Source: Adiantum capillus-veneris (taxonomy: Eukaryota; Streptophyta; Polypodiopsida; Polypodiales; Pteridaceae). Taken from it: a stretch of DNA of 64,000 nt. Below, one piece after another: positions 10,613 through 21,448 of the stretch. Every line of letters starts with the position of its first letter. Within the stretch, counting starts at the first letter, position 1. The notes under the pieces are model-generated. The model saw nothing but the letters and a program-made list of their open reading frames with translations, did not search any database and had not been told where the DNA came from. The stretch is from assembly GCA_014529385.2 (NCBI GenBank), contig CM043971.1, forward strand, positions 87,806,840 through 87,870,839, given 5' to 3'. The position numbers and the translations under genes are program-made.

Positions 10613-11478
10613 AATAATTCATGCCACTCTGTAAGAGCATGGATCACTGTCGATAGCTCTTTCTCATATATCTGTGCTACCAATTCTGGCTGTGAAAACA
10701 TCCTGCTTTCATAAGCAATAACATCGCCTTCTTGCATCAAAACTGCTCCAGGCTACGACCACATAGGTTCGATAGTCTTTTTTTTTTTGAGCGTCTCAAA
10801 AGAAATCACCTTTGTCGGTCCCCACATGAAAAGGACTCCTTTTTGAGTCAGTAAATGCAAAGGTGAAGCGATCTCTGCAAACTTCCGAATGAACCGCCGA
10901 TAATAAGAGCACAAGCCCAAAAAGCTTCAAACTTCATGAACATTCTTTAGGTCAAGCCAATCACGGATAGTCTCGATTTTGGTCGGGTTCATTTGTACTC
11001 CTACTAAGACAATGTGCCCCAAGAAATGTATCTCCGGTAAGAAAAACTGACTCTTTTTGGCATTGATAACCAATCTATGCTTCGCAACGCCTGAAAAACC
11101 TGTAGGCAGATGATGTCTGTGCTCTGCTTCATTCTTGGAGAAAACTATAATGTCGTCAAAGAAAGTGCCGACAAAAGATCAATACTCTTGGAAAATCCTA
11201 TTCATCATTCGATTAGATGTCGTTGGAGCATTTGTGAGTCCAAAAGACATCACCAAATATTCATATAAACAAAAAGTTGTCCGAAAGGCCATCCTATAGA
11301 CATCTCCCATAGCGATTCGAATATGATGATATCCACTTTTCAAATCAATTCTGCTTAAACAAGAGGATCACTGAAGTCTATTGAGAATATCATCGATCCT
11401 CGGGATAGGGAATCTGTTCATGATGGTGATTTTATTGAGAGCTCTATAATCAATGCACATTCTCCTAGATCCGTCTTT
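10613..11478 (-). pseudogene. Family C reverse transcriptase and RNase H, minus strand
   Basis: The minus frame begins [18 protein letters not shown] at 11478. It continues with LSRIDLKSGYHHIRIA, a VMSFGLTNAPTT motif, then FFDDIIVFSKNEAEH with the catalytic Asp pair. SFLGLCSYYRRFIRKFAEIA follows near 10890, and an RNase H start with VIAYESRMFSQPELVAQIYE near 10690. A few stops interrupt it. The N terminus of the same RT lies at about 29196-29400, on the far side of the LINE. The left end meets the plus-strand fragment in tail-to-tail orientation. Confidence 0.85.
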
Positions 11479-11559
11479 CTTTTTTTTTCGAGAAAAAGTT
11501 CCTAGAATTATTTAATGAAACTACCCATAGGGCTATAACCACCTCTACTAGAGAGGGCT

Positions 11560-13115
11560 ACAACAATCATAAGGGGAGACTCTCCCAATCGAAAAATAGC
11601 ATATGTACAATGAGGGCTAAACTGGAGATGGGAGGAGGGAAAAGCCACACAGGTGGACGGTAGTGCCATTTGAGCACACCCTGGACCATGGTGAAGAAAG
11701 GCCCAGGACGCCAGAGTCGAAGATAAGCCTCTCTACGCTCCCGCATGCGATCGGAGCTACATTGAAGTCTCTCGAACTCTCCCCTGAGAGTATGGATCAG
11801 CTCCAGCCAAAAATCTCGAACAGTCTCCGCTGATGGCACTAGGCGAGCCTTAAAGATGCAGAAGCAACGGGCCCGCTAGTTAAACCAGAGTGTCGGGCCG
11901 CAGACAAGGCCGCAAACGAGCTCCCAACACTCCTCTCTCACTGCACCACTCCTGTGGAGTAAGCTCTGTAGCAGGCTGGAGTGTAGGTCGACCCCCCTGT
12001 ACCACTATCATCCAGCTGGTGGAGGATACCTCAAACTGTAATGCAGGGCCCATGAGAGTGGACCAAGCAGCTGCCCCGCAAGTGTACTGCCGTGCTGTGG
12101 AGAGAGTTGGCATCAGCCGAAGGACCCGAAGCCACACCTACTATGCCATAGGGCAGTCCCAAAGACAGTGACGCTGACTCTCCAAAGGATGGTCACAAGC
12201 TGCACATGCTGCCGAGAGCATAGTTACAGGGGACGGAGGGGACGGAGCCTAGAGACGGGGGAGGCCCGATTCTGGGTCGGGGACGGATGGGGACGGACGA
12301 CAAATGGCCTGCCAAGTGGGAATGCAATCAAAACGTCCCGAACACGGCAGAGGATAGGAGGGGACAGCAGTCAATTTTATTTTTTTAATTTGAAAAATTG
12401 ATCATTTCTAGTGGCTAGTTCTTCTCCAACAGCCATATGTTTGAACTTTGAAGCACCCCAATGGCTATAAAAGCCACCCTTTGGGTCCTCATTTCTCGAT
12501 GTTTTATTAGCACATTTGCGTCTATATGACTCATGTTCTTTGGTCTATTTAGTGTAAATTTGTGGTCAAAATGATGCTCTATGTATGTGGCATGTGTGTA
12601 GGTCAAAAAATGCCAAAAAAAAAAAAAAAAAAATCCGTTCTGACCCCGTCCTCGTTTCCTGACTTTTGCCGTCCTGTCCCCGTCTCCGTCCCCGACCCGC
12701 CGTCCCATGTAACTATGGCCGAGAGGCCACTGTGTACCAACCAACTCCCCACTGATGTAGCTCTATGTGCAACCAGCCACTGAAACAACGTGACTCGCCG
12801 CGGTTGTCTGGTGTCCCACAACCTCGTCCAAAAAACTAACAAGAACTCAATTGTGAGACCCTCCTCCTGCCAATAAGGTGTTGCACCAGGAAGAGCCTCT
12901 CTCCATGCTACCAGTATGTGACGTCCCAATCGAACAGTGTACCGAAAGAAGGGGACACCTGGATGGTCGGCTGAGGAGAAAGGATCCCTCCAAAACCCAC
13001 TCTCCAAGATCCCACTGCACTCTTGCCAGTGGACAGCTCTCCAAGCCCATGACCTCCAGTGGCGTGTCTCGAGCTGTTGCGTCAGGATCTATGACACAAG
13101 TCCTCCAACAGATGT
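11560..13115 (-). pseudogene. LINE ORF2 C-terminal part (zf-RVT region)
   Basis: On the minus strand from about 13007, ESGFWRDPFSS... leads to TLFQWLVAHRATSVGSWL. This resembles the zinc-binding region after plant LINE reverse transcriptases (zf-RVT, pattern FxWrvahxxLPT). After the MITE the frame resumes with a CDHPLESQRHCLWDCP stretch, where Cys/His spacing matches the same domain, then a C-terminal tail (12137-11880 and 11839-11567). Frameshifts and stops are present. The RT palm itself is missing because of 5' truncation. Confidence 0.65.
12219..12717. mobile_element. MITE-1, hAT-like, 499 bp
   Basis: The left end is CATAGTTACAGGGGACGG and the right end, reverse complemented, is CATAGTTACATGGGACGG. 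A perfect 8-bp duplication GCCGAGAG flanks it (12211-12218 and 12718-12725). Both subterminal parts are full of GGGACGGA-type motifs. The inside is AT-rich with an A18 run near 12614 and has no coding capacity. 8-bp duplications and short inverted termini fit the hAT superfamily. It interrupts the LINE ORF2 remnant. Confidence 0.85.
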
Positions 13116-14313
13116 TGTCACGTGACACATCCAACCCTATGTGTCCGTGGACAAGCTACAGCATGATCAGGGTTCACTCAGTCCAGTCAGTCTAGATTAG
13201 AAGTGATCTGGCACTTTGTGAGTCTATTCGTAGACCGTGCATGCCCAGTCACTTAGTGTAGATGCATATCCTCTGGTTTCACACAGCATGATCATCAGTA
13301 TTCCCATCAGAATCCATTAGAATCAATTAGGGGATTTTTCCAGAGCATTTAGTCTATTTTCCCTATTTTTGACATTTTTCACTTATTAATTTAAGTGACT
13401 TTCCAACAAAAGTAGGTAGGGCAATATGGGTAAGAAAATATATAAGCAAACCAAAGTTAGCACTAATGGCAGAAGAGGCAACAGGGGCACCTTGCACAAC
13501 AGGCAACTTCTCAGCAAGACCAAGCCTTGGCGGTTTCCCCCACCAAGCAAGAAGAATCAGCCCTAGCGTTTTCTCATCAGCAGATCACCGCGACGGAAGA
13601 CCCCATTGCATAGCATTTTTGCATCAGCATCATCGCCAGCAAAACCCCCAGCAAGCCAGCGTTTTTGAAGACCTTCAGCAGCGTTTTTGGATTGTCACAG
13701 CATTTGTAGATTCCAGCCTTTGCAAGTTCAACCCTGGCGATTTCCAGCAAGAGAAGACCTTCAAGATCAGCCCTAAAGAAGTAGCAGATCCCGCACAGAA
13801 AGACCATCAGTTTTCAGCCTTAAGAAACCTCAATTTTCAGCCTAAACCTGCAGAATTTCAGCATCAAAGACCCACAGAAAACAGCCCCCAAATCAGCGTT
13901 TTTGGACTAGCCGCAGATTTCAGCCCATAGCGTTTTTGGACAGCAGATAAAAGATTGCAGATTTCAACCCTTAGGTCGGTGTCGTCATCGCCGACATGGC
14001 CTAGACTTGCATCAGTCACATGCATTCAGTTTGTACCAGTTTGTGCAATCATAAGTAGACCACTCTCGCCGACGAGAGTGGGGCCTTCGGAGGATGGTTT
14101 TACAACGTCTCTGGTGTCGTATCTCTCTTCTCTCTGTATCTCTCAATCTCATACGCTTGCACGCAGAGTGTCCACTCACTTTGTTCATGATCATAGCACT
14201 CTCTCATTAAGAACGGAAGGCTCTCCCTTCCATAAGAACAAAAGGAACCTTGAGAACATTTCGGAGCACTCATCTTGAGCAAAGCGCAAACATTCATTCC
14301 GCTGCACCTAACA
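13116..14313 (+). repeat. El2 5' LTR (family A1)
   Basis: 1198 bp, from TGTCACGTGACACATCC to CCGCTGCACCTAACA. TATA box TATATAA at 13439-13445. Pyrimidine leader near 14128-14150. It carries about ten AGCGTTTT-type motifs between 13560 and 13950. Confidence 0.92.
13439..13445 (+). promoter_or_regulatory. TATA box of El2 5' LTR
   Basis: TATATAA at the conserved position of family A LTRs, within AAAATATATAAGCAAACC. Confidence 0.65.
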
Positions 14314-14314
14314 T

Positions 14315-14326
14315 TGGTATCAAAGC
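14315..14326 (+). other. El2 primer binding site
   Basis: TGGTATCAAAGC, one mismatch to the initiator tRNA-Met complement TGGTATCAGAGC, one base after the LTR. Confidence 0.85.
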
Positions 14327-14779
14327 TTTGGCAGTGTTCTGTAGCACTCAAGGAAAGAACCACAAGAATCACAAGAATTTTTTTTGCTTGTTGCGGTCGC
14401 ATGAACCCAACCTCGCTTGGGCGTGTCGATTCCTAATCGTGTTTTTGAAGAGTGACAGGAATCCCAGGAAAGAAGGGCTTGTCCAGCCTCCTCTTGACTC
14501 TTTTCACTCATTGAGAGCGGACTGTGCACTAAGCGGCCGGCCAATCGACGTGAGGTGGGAAAAAGCAACCTTGGTGTGAGCGCAAGGCCATCAAGGGGTG
14601 CGCCCGCAGAAAGGAGTAGAACTCGGGTGAAGAGAAGATCCTTCTCAAACACGGTTTGCAAGCGAAAGAAAGCCTCAAGAACCTCAAGACACTAAAGAAC
14701 CCCAAGAACCAAGACTCCCAAGAACCCAAGTTCCTCGTGAACTTAAGAACCCAAGACCACAAGAACCCACGACTTCAGA

Positions 14780-15951
14780 ATGGTCATCACTGGAAGCGAA
14801 ATTGATACTTCGCTTGGAGGTGATGAGCATGAGAGAGGCGAAGAAGAATTTTCCCCACCAAGAGGTTTTTCCAACCCTCACCCTTCCCCATCTACGCCAA
14901 GGATTGCACCAGATCCTATGGAAGCTTGGTGCAAGACAATGATGGACATGATGGTACGACAAGGTAGACAACGAGAAGTATGGCACGAAGAAAGAATGGC
15001 AGCCATAGAGCGTGAGTGCGAGCAAGCACGCTTGGCGGCCACCGAAAGAAACGCAGAATTGGATCGCGAGTCACAGAAAGACTAGCCGAATTGGCTCGCG
15101 AGCGCCAAGAAAGACGGTTAGAGCGTGAAGCGCAAATAGATCAACGCATGCAAGAGTTTGTCCGACTATTCTCTAATTTGCATGCGCCGATTGAAGAGAA
15201 TCAGGAGAAGGAGACTCTCTCAGTCTCTTCGTGTCCAAAGCATCACACAGAGGATTTGCATGATTGTGAGAAGCATGATGATTTGAATGACAATGATAAG
15301 CATGATGATTTGAATGATAATGATGAGCATGATTTGCATGATCAAGATGTGATTTCTCACGAGCATGATGAGTTGCATGAAGATGATGTGATTGTTCAAG
15401 AGGATGATGAGTTAGTGGATACTTTCTCTAGTGAAGCTAACCTCATTGCAGATTCGATCAATCACGAAGATGCGATCTTGGCTTTCGAGTCGAGGTCCAA
15501 AGAGCCCCCACGGTACGATTCGATCACTCAGGAAGAACCGATCTTGGCTTTCGAGTCGAGGTCCAAAGAACCCCCACAGGACGAATCGATCATTCAGGAA
15601 GAACCGATCTTGGCTCTCGAGCCTAGGTCCGCAGCACCCTCACAAGAAGTATTATGTGTTCGCATGATTGATACGCATGCATTGTTCGAGTGTTTCATTC
15701 GTGATCGTTTCCTATATTTTAGTCAACGTCTTTATGTGATCCCTTTTCCTAGGCATGACATATTGTACGTTGAGCATGTTTCACTCATGAATGAGCACGA
15801 ATGTATGCGGATTTTTCATGAAAAGCTGAAAAGTATGCATTCAAGGAAGTCACATTCCTTGTCTCTTCCTTGGCACGACACAATGGTAGAAAGAGCACAT
15901 GAAAGTATGAGCACCAAGCATGAGAATTTCCGTTGTGAATTGCCACAATAG
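14780..15951 (+). pseudogene. El2 gag N terminus fused to acidic linker and C-terminal region
   Basis: The frame from 14780 gives the family gag start (MVITGSEIDTSLGG) and charged coiled coil, then stops at 15085. A second frame (15016-15951) continues the coiled coil (RLAELARERQERRLEREA). It passes directly into the His/Asp-rich linker (HDDLNDNDKHDDLNDNDEHD), three repeats around ILAFESRSKEPP, and the conserved region with IDTHALFECFIRDRF and PFPRHDILYVEHVSL. Capsid core and protease are absent by deletion. A TAG at 15949 precedes the rest of the C-terminal region. Confidence 0.75.
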
Positions 15952-16390
15952 ATTGATTTAGATCAGCAAGACATGATTCGATCTCATTGTTCCCGTTTGT
16001 GTGGTGAACGGTTTGGCACTCCGTCTCTTTGTTCATCTACATTGCACGCACAATCTTTGAGAAAGACGATATTTTTTCCATTCACTTTACATGGAATGCG
16101 TATGTTCATGGTTTTCTGTTGGAAATGGTTTCCAGAATTTTCAGCCATGGAGATTCTTGAAGAAGAAAGAAGCATGACTCTTGACGAAGTTGAAGCATTG
16201 AAGGAGCCACAGAAGACTTTGTCGCTTTCGGCGTGGCCCAAAGAAGCAAGCGTTGCAAACCTTTATGAAGTTCAAGTACCGCACAACCCACACATCAGAG
16301 TGGGCCGGCGAAGACTCCCTTCCAAGATTCCGGATGCTATTGGCGATGTTCCTCGACGCCATACAGTTCGGTACCAGTACCTCACTTTGA
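15952..16390 (+). pseudogene. El2 conserved C-terminal region, last part
   Basis: This continues the El1-type region: FGTPSLCSSTLHAQSL, FTLHGMRMFMVFCW and a WFPEFSAMEILEEERS segment. The end is KEASVANLYEVQVPHNPHI and PRRHTVRYQYLTLKRRG, running into the polypurine tract. Open from 15973 with no stop to the LTR. This is the best preserved copy of the terminal peptide. Function unknown. Confidence 0.65.
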
Positions 16391-16401
16391 AAAGGAGGGG
16401 A
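16391..16401 (+). other. El2 polypurine tract
   Basis: AAAGGAGGGGA directly before the 3' LTR start TGTCACGTG. Confidence 0.8.
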
Positions 16402-17562
16402 TGTCACGTGACACATCCAACACTATGTGTCCGTGGACAAGCTACAGCATGATCAGGGTTCAGTCAGTCCAGTCAGTCTAGATTAGTAGTGATCTGGCAC
16501 TTTGTGAGTCTATTCGTAGACCGTGCATACCCAGTCACTTAGTGTAGATGCATATCCTCTGGTTGCACACAGCATGATCATCAGTATTCCCATCAGAATC
16601 AATTAGGGGATTTTTCCAATGCATTTAGCCTATTTTCTCTATTTTTGACATTTTTCACTTATTAATTTAAGTGACTTTCCAACAAAAGTAGGTAGGGCAA
16701 TTTGGGTAAGAAAATATATAAGCAAACCAAAGTTAGCACTAAATGGCAGAAGAGGCAACAGGAGCACCTTGCTCAACATGCAACTTCTCAGCAAGACCAA
16801 GCCTTGGCGGTTTCCCCCACCAAGCAAGAAGAATCAGCCCTAGCGTTTTCTCATCAGCAGATCACCGCGACGGAAGACCCCATTGCATAGCGTTTTTGCA
16901 TCAGCATCATCGCCAGCAGAACCCCCAGCAAGCCAACGTTTTTGAAAACCTTCAGCAGCGTTTGTAGATTCCAGCCTTTGCAAGTTCTGCCCTTGCGATT
17001 TGCAGCCGTAGAAGACCTTCAAGATCAGCCCTAAAGAAGTAGCAAATTCCGCCAGGAAAGACCATGAGTTTTCAACCTTAAGAAACCTTAGTTTTCAGCC
17101 TAAACCTGCAGAATTTCAGCATCAAAGACCCATAGAAAACAGCCCCCAAATCAGCGTTTTTGGACTAGCCGCAAATTTCAGCCCATAGCGTTTTTGGACA
17201 GCAGATAAAAGATTGCAGATTTCAGCCCTTAGGTTGGTGTCGTCGTCCCCGTCGTCATCACCGACATCGCCTAGACTTGCATCAGAAACATGCATTCAGT
17301 TTGTACCAGTTTGTGCAATCATAAGTAGACCACTCTCGCCAACGAGAGTGGGGCCTTCGGAGGAGGGTTTTACAACGTCTCTGGTGTCGTATCTCTCTTC
17401 TCTCTCTATCTCTCAGTCTCATACACTTGCACGCAGAGTGTCCACTCACTTTGTTCGTGATCATAGCACTCTCTCATTAACAACGGAAGGCTCTCCCTTC
17501 CATAAGAACAAAGGAACCTTGAGCACAATTCGGAGCACTCCTCTTGAGCAAAGCGCAAACAT
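16402..17562 (+). repeat. El2 3' LTR, main part (rest at 23147-23169)
   Basis: Starts TGTCACGTGACACATCC. It is interrupted after GCGCAAACAT at 17562 by element E and resumes at 23147 with CATTCATTCCGCTGCACCTAACA. It differs from the 5' LTR by scattered substitutions and small deletions, so El2 is not a recent insertion. Confidence 0.9.
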
Positions 17563-18124
17563 TGTAGCGCGGATAATGTGTTGTGCTCTCTACAGTGGGT
17601 GGTCCTCAGTGCAATGTGCGAGACAATCTCACTCAAACAGACTGAAAACAGGAAACAATAGACACACCCTAGCTCACAGAGACACAACAGCAGCAGTAGA
17701 GTAGACCACAACAAGTGACTCGACTATCTCAAAGCACCGATACAGACTCTGGCGTGGCAGCACACTCAACTCCAGCCAGGACTCACAGGTACAATGGGGT
17801 GTCGAGGCTCAGATGTGCAGGGATGGTGAAGACGTGCTCTGTGTATCGACTCACTGACTGCTCTAGAGGACGATGTTGGACCAAAGGTGAAGAAGATCCT
17901 CCCGATGACCAACCGCTACTACTCATATGTAACACCATAAAGGGCCACCAACGGCTCATAAATGTCAGCCATGTCGTGACCTGGCCACGATGTCCACTAG
18001 ACCACCGTCGGTACCCTGCCACTACCACGTGTCACTCCTAGCCCAGAGGGTCCGTCCAGTGTGAAACAGCCTAGACCAACTGTACTAACTGTGTCTTGCG
18101 AAAGTGACACTGTAGCCTGCTACA
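17563..18124 (-). repeat. Element E LTR (3' in minus orientation)
   Basis: 562 bp, from TGTAGCGCGGATAATG to GTAGCCTGCTACA on the plus strand. Near-identical to 22584-23146. Confidence 0.92.
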
Positions 18125-18633
18125 GGTTGCCCGCCACAAGACCGCTCACCGTCTCGGTGAGAGGAAATACTGAAAAAACTGTGAAAGAAAACCATTAGGT
18201 ACTGCATCTGTACATCTTTCTTGAAGCAGGTTCTAGGCCCAAAAGTGGAGTTTAGACACACTGCACTGCTTGCAACGTTTTAAGCCTTTGGATAGGCGGG
18301 AGTCAGTATGATTGCATAATCCAAGAATCCCAATTGGCTAAACAGAATAAAGCTCCACAGCAAAGAGATAAGCTCGGTTTGGATCCAGCACATCTTTATT
18401 ATTGATAACCATAGTGAGAGGAAAATGACCTGGTCCTCACTTGCAGATGAAATTGTTGAAAAGACTGATGATCAGAAGCTCGAGTAATAACGCAGGTGAG
18501 GTTAAGCTCTATCTTAGTGGCAGAACAAAAAGCATTAACAACAACGGGATGCTTGAAAGCCACAAGGAACGCAGGTGAATGCTTGAAAGCCGAGGGGTGG
18601 GTAGGTAGTACCCAGGTGAATGCTTGAAATCCG
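18125..18633. other. Element E non-coding stretch
   Basis: No reading frame of note. It holds a small inverted repeat CTCACCGTCTCGGTGAG at 18145-18161. Just before the minisatellite there are three imperfect copies of AGGTGAATGCTTGAAAGCCG (18550-18635). Confidence 0.6.
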
Positions 18634-19340
18634 AGGTAGGTAGAGGGGAGGGCGAGGGCGAGGGAGATAGGGAGAGGGCGAGGGGTAGGTGGAGGGCTAG
18701 AGCGAGGGGTAGGTAACTGGGAGTAGGAGGGCGAGGGCGAGGTGTAGGTAGGTGGGAGGGGGAGGGCGAGGGCGAGGGGGTAGGTGGGAGGGCTAGGGCG
18801 AGGGTTAGGTGGGAGGGCTAGGGCGAGGGGATAGGTAGGTGGGAGGGGGAGGGCGAGGGGGTGGGTAGGGGGGAGGGGGAGGGCGAGGGCGAGGGGGTAG
18901 GTAGGGGGGCTAGGGCGAGGGGGTAGGTAGGTGGGAGGGGGAGGGCTAGGGCTAGGGCGAGGGGTAGGTAGGGGGGCTAGGGCGAGGGGGTAGGTAGGTG
19001 AGAGGGGGAGGGCGAGGGCGAGGGGGTAGGTAGGTGGGAGGGGGAGGGCTAGGGCGAGGGGTAGGTAGGTGGCTAGGGCGAGGGGGTAGGTAGGGGGGCT
19101 GGGGCGAGGGGGTAGGTAGGTGGGAGGGGGAGGGCGAGGGAGTAGGTAGATGGGTGGGAGGGCGAGGGCGTAGGCAGGTGTGAGGGGGAGGGCGAGGGAG
19201 TAGGTAGGTGGGTGGGAGGGCAAGGGCGAGGAAGGTAGGGCGAGGACGAGGGGGTAGGTAGGGGAGGGCGAGGGCAAGGGAGGTAGGGAGAGGGCGAGTA
19301 GGGGAGGGCAAGGGCGAGGAGGTGTGAGGGGGACTAGGGC
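18634..19340 (+). repeat. G-rich minisatellite
   Basis: About 700 bp of variants of GGGAGGGCGAGGGCGAGGGGGTAGGTAGGT on the plus strand, with almost no C except in CGAGG. Runs of three or more G every few bases could form G-quadruplexes. The minus strand has a long open frame of Pro/Leu repeats (18399-19412), which probably follows from the repeat composition and not from selection. Confidence 0.85.
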
Positions 19341-19662
19341 TGTAGATGAAGTCCATGTACCACTGGTTGAACGAGGAGATGCTACAGAGCGCAGCCACCA
19401 TGAGCAAGACAACTATCCTGAGAATGGAATTCATTAGGCAGGACGAGCTCTATGAAGGGAGCTTTGTTCTCGGAGGAGATTTCTGCCCGCTTCTATGATC
19501 CTCCATAGGCTCACCAAATTCAAAGACTTCCACCAAGGGTGCATCCGGGGTAACTTCTATGGCAGTCAACCTTTGAGCTGGCTCAGGTGGCTCATTGGGT
19601 TTAGTTACTGTGGAAACCTTGGAAGAAGGTGTACCTCTATGCAAAGAGTGAATAGAGACTCC

Positions 19663-20235
19663 TTAACAAGGCATAGATTTGGTAGCCTCCAACCACTCCA
19701 ACAGATCTTCGTCAGACCCATCAAGTGTAGTAGGCTGTTCTTGTTCAGGGTTGGTTTCCATTGACAAAGAAACTTGCTGCACCACTGGATCCATACCTCC
19801 TTCTAAGAGGATGGGTTGCATCGGGGAGCCAAAAGTTTGTATCCACATTGCGTCGTTTCCCCAATCATGAAGTGCTTTAGTGTGTCGCAGCCATGGTCTT
19901 CCAATGAGCAAAGGAAATCCGCCCTCAATCTGGGAAAGACGAACCACAACAAAATCCAAGTTAACAGTAAAGTCTTGTACCTGCAGAGGCACATTGTCCA
20001 CTATGCCCACAGGATAGACTGTCCTCTGGTCTGCAAAAGTAACAGTGAACAGAGCAGGGCGAGTAGGCTGCAGACCTAAGGCTGACATGGTAAATTCAGG
20101 CATCAGATTGATTCCAGACCCACCATCCACTATGACGCCTGAGAATGACTGCCCAAGAATAGATACAGTAAGACGTGGACTTTTATAGTCGGTGAGGGGA
20201 GCAGCTGGATATAAAATCATGTAGGTGCCCGCCAC
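19663..20235 (-). CDS. Element E aspartic protease
   Basis: 190 residues on the minus strand. The retropepsin-like core has the active site VIVDGGSGINLMPEF near residues 35-50, where DGG replaces the usual DSG or DTG; DGG is common in Tat-related Ty3 proteases. A hydrophobic flap region follows, then FPLLIGRPWLRHTKA, equivalent to the ILGRPWL motif. It would cleave the Gag precursor in particles. The frame closes with no RT after it. A short open stretch (19644-19450) follows in another frame. Confidence 0.8.
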   Translation of the reverse strand: MAGTYMILYPAAPLTDYKSPRLTVSILGQSFSGVIVDGGSGINLMPEFTMSALGLQPTRPALFTVTFADQRTVYPVGIVDNVPLQVQDFTVNLDFVVVRLSQIEGGFPLLIGRPWLRHTKALHDWGNDAMWIQTFGSPMQPILLEGGMDPVVQQVSLSMETNPEQEQPTTLDGSDEDLLEWLEATKSMPC

Positions 20236-20584
20236 TAGGCCCTGTACCAGGGTACAAAGATTGAATTATTGAGAGGGTGTCACTTCTAAGAGTTGCATCT
20301 AGCCGAAGCATCTCGTAAAGAGATACTTGCTGAAAGGTGTTCTTCAAGATTACTTCCGCAGTAGGCCTAGCTTCTACAACCTGGGCCTCCTCGGAAACTT
20401 TGACCTGTTGCAAGTCAGCTACTGCTGCCAGGAAGGCTCCACCAATATCCGAAAGCATAGAGATTGGCCTATTCTTTGCACCATTTACGGGTGCGACATT
20501 TTGAACAGGTTGCTGAAATGTTGGACCTGATGGTCCAGTTGGCAAACTTAAACCCAGGGCTTCTCTTTGTGCTCGAGTGAGCAC
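20183..20584 (-). CDS. Element E pre-protease region
   Basis: The frame begins MLTRAQREALGL, a type of sequence often found between Gag and protease in Tat-like elements. It contains QQVSLYEMLRLDATLRSDTL, a conserved helical motif upstream of protease in several Ty3 groups. It overlaps the protease frame by about 50 bp, so a frameshift separates the two parts of what was one polyprotein. Confidence 0.6.
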   Translation of the reverse strand: MLTRAQREALGLSLPTGPSGPTFQQPVQNVAPVNGAKNRPISMLSDIGGAFLAAVADLQQVKVSEEAQVVEARPTAEVILKNTFQQVSLYEMLRLDATLRSDTLSIIQSLYPGTGPSGGHLHDFISSCSPHRL

Positions 20585-20593
20585 CCCAGTATG

Positions 20594-21448
20594 CTATGCT
20601 GCTTGTTGTGGCTGAACTGTATGTGTAGCAGGTGCTGGCTGCGTGGTGGTGTTCACTGTGATTAGATTGATTTTGGGGAATGTAAACTCTTGTTGATTTT
20701 GATTTGGGCCCGAAGATGAGGATGCCCTTTGTTTGGGACAATCTTTATTGTAGTGGTCCTTAGACTCCGGACAATGTCTGCACGAAGGAGACCCTTCAGG
20801 TAAAGGACACTTACTTTGGTAATGCCCATATTCACCGCATCTGTAGCATAGGATTGGCCGATTTGACAGACGAAACGGGGGACGAGGTGGTCGCTGCTCT
20901 TGTTGTTGCACGGTGCTGGAGGCTGAGGTGTAGAAACTTTGGGGGACTGAGGGACTACTAGCATGATAAAAATTGTGGGGTGCAAAGTTGTTGTGCATAC
21001 CTTGCTGCATAGGGGGTGTTGTCAGCAGAGGAGGCAACGGGTTTTGATGGCCGTAGGGTGAGACCATTTTGGATGTAGGTGCTAGCCCTTGTTGGAGGGA
21101 AGGACCTAGATTTTGTTGTACTTGCCGCAATCCTTCGATATAGTAACAATCCTTATCTTCATGCCCAGATTTTTCGAAGAAGTGGCAATAAGCCCGAAGG
21201 GGACAGTCCTGTGGAGGATGTCCAGGAGAGCGACAAGAGCTGCACCATACCATAGCTTTGGTCTCCTGCTGAGACCGAAGCTCTTCTAGTTCTCTTTTGA
21301 TTTGATCAAAAGCCTCCAGGTGCGATGGTTTCTCTTGTCTCAGAGAGATTGATTTCTCTTCTTGGAGGGCTCGTTGTAGTTTGAGGGCTTCGAGTTCCCT
21401 GCGCAAGGAAGTCAAAAGGATCAAGAGGACTTCCTTCGGAGAACACAA
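20594..21448 (-). CDS. Element E Gag C terminus with zinc knuckles
   Basis: 284 residues. A charged helix (SLRRELEALKLQRALQEEKS) is followed by Cys/His clusters: CSSCRSPGHPPQDC, then CYRCGEYGHYQSKC, then CRHCPESKDHYNKDC. The first two are regular CX2CX4HX4C nucleocapsid knuckles that bind element RNA. A Gln/Pro-rich linker separates them. It is in a different frame from the capsid part; the switch lies near 21400. Confidence 0.8.
   Translation of the reverse strand: MCSPKEVLLILLTSLRRELEALKLQRALQEEKSISLRQEKPSHLEAFDQIKRELEELRSQQETKAMVWCSSCRSPGHPPQDCPLRAYCHFFEKSGHEDKDCYYIEGLRQVQQNLGPSLQQGLAPTSKMVSPYGHQNPLPPLLTTPPMQQGMHNNFAPHNFYHASSPSVPQSFYTSASSTVQQQEQRPPRPPFRLSNRPILCYRCGEYGHYQSKCPLPEGSPSCRHCPESKDHYNKDCPKQRASSSSGPNQNQQEFTFPKINLITVNTTTQPAPATHTVQPQQAA

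Noticed and set aside
18399-19412. 337-codon minus-strand open frame rich in Pro, Leu and Ser
   Set aside because: It coincides with the G-rich minisatellite; the absence of stops follows from repeat composition, and no domain is present.
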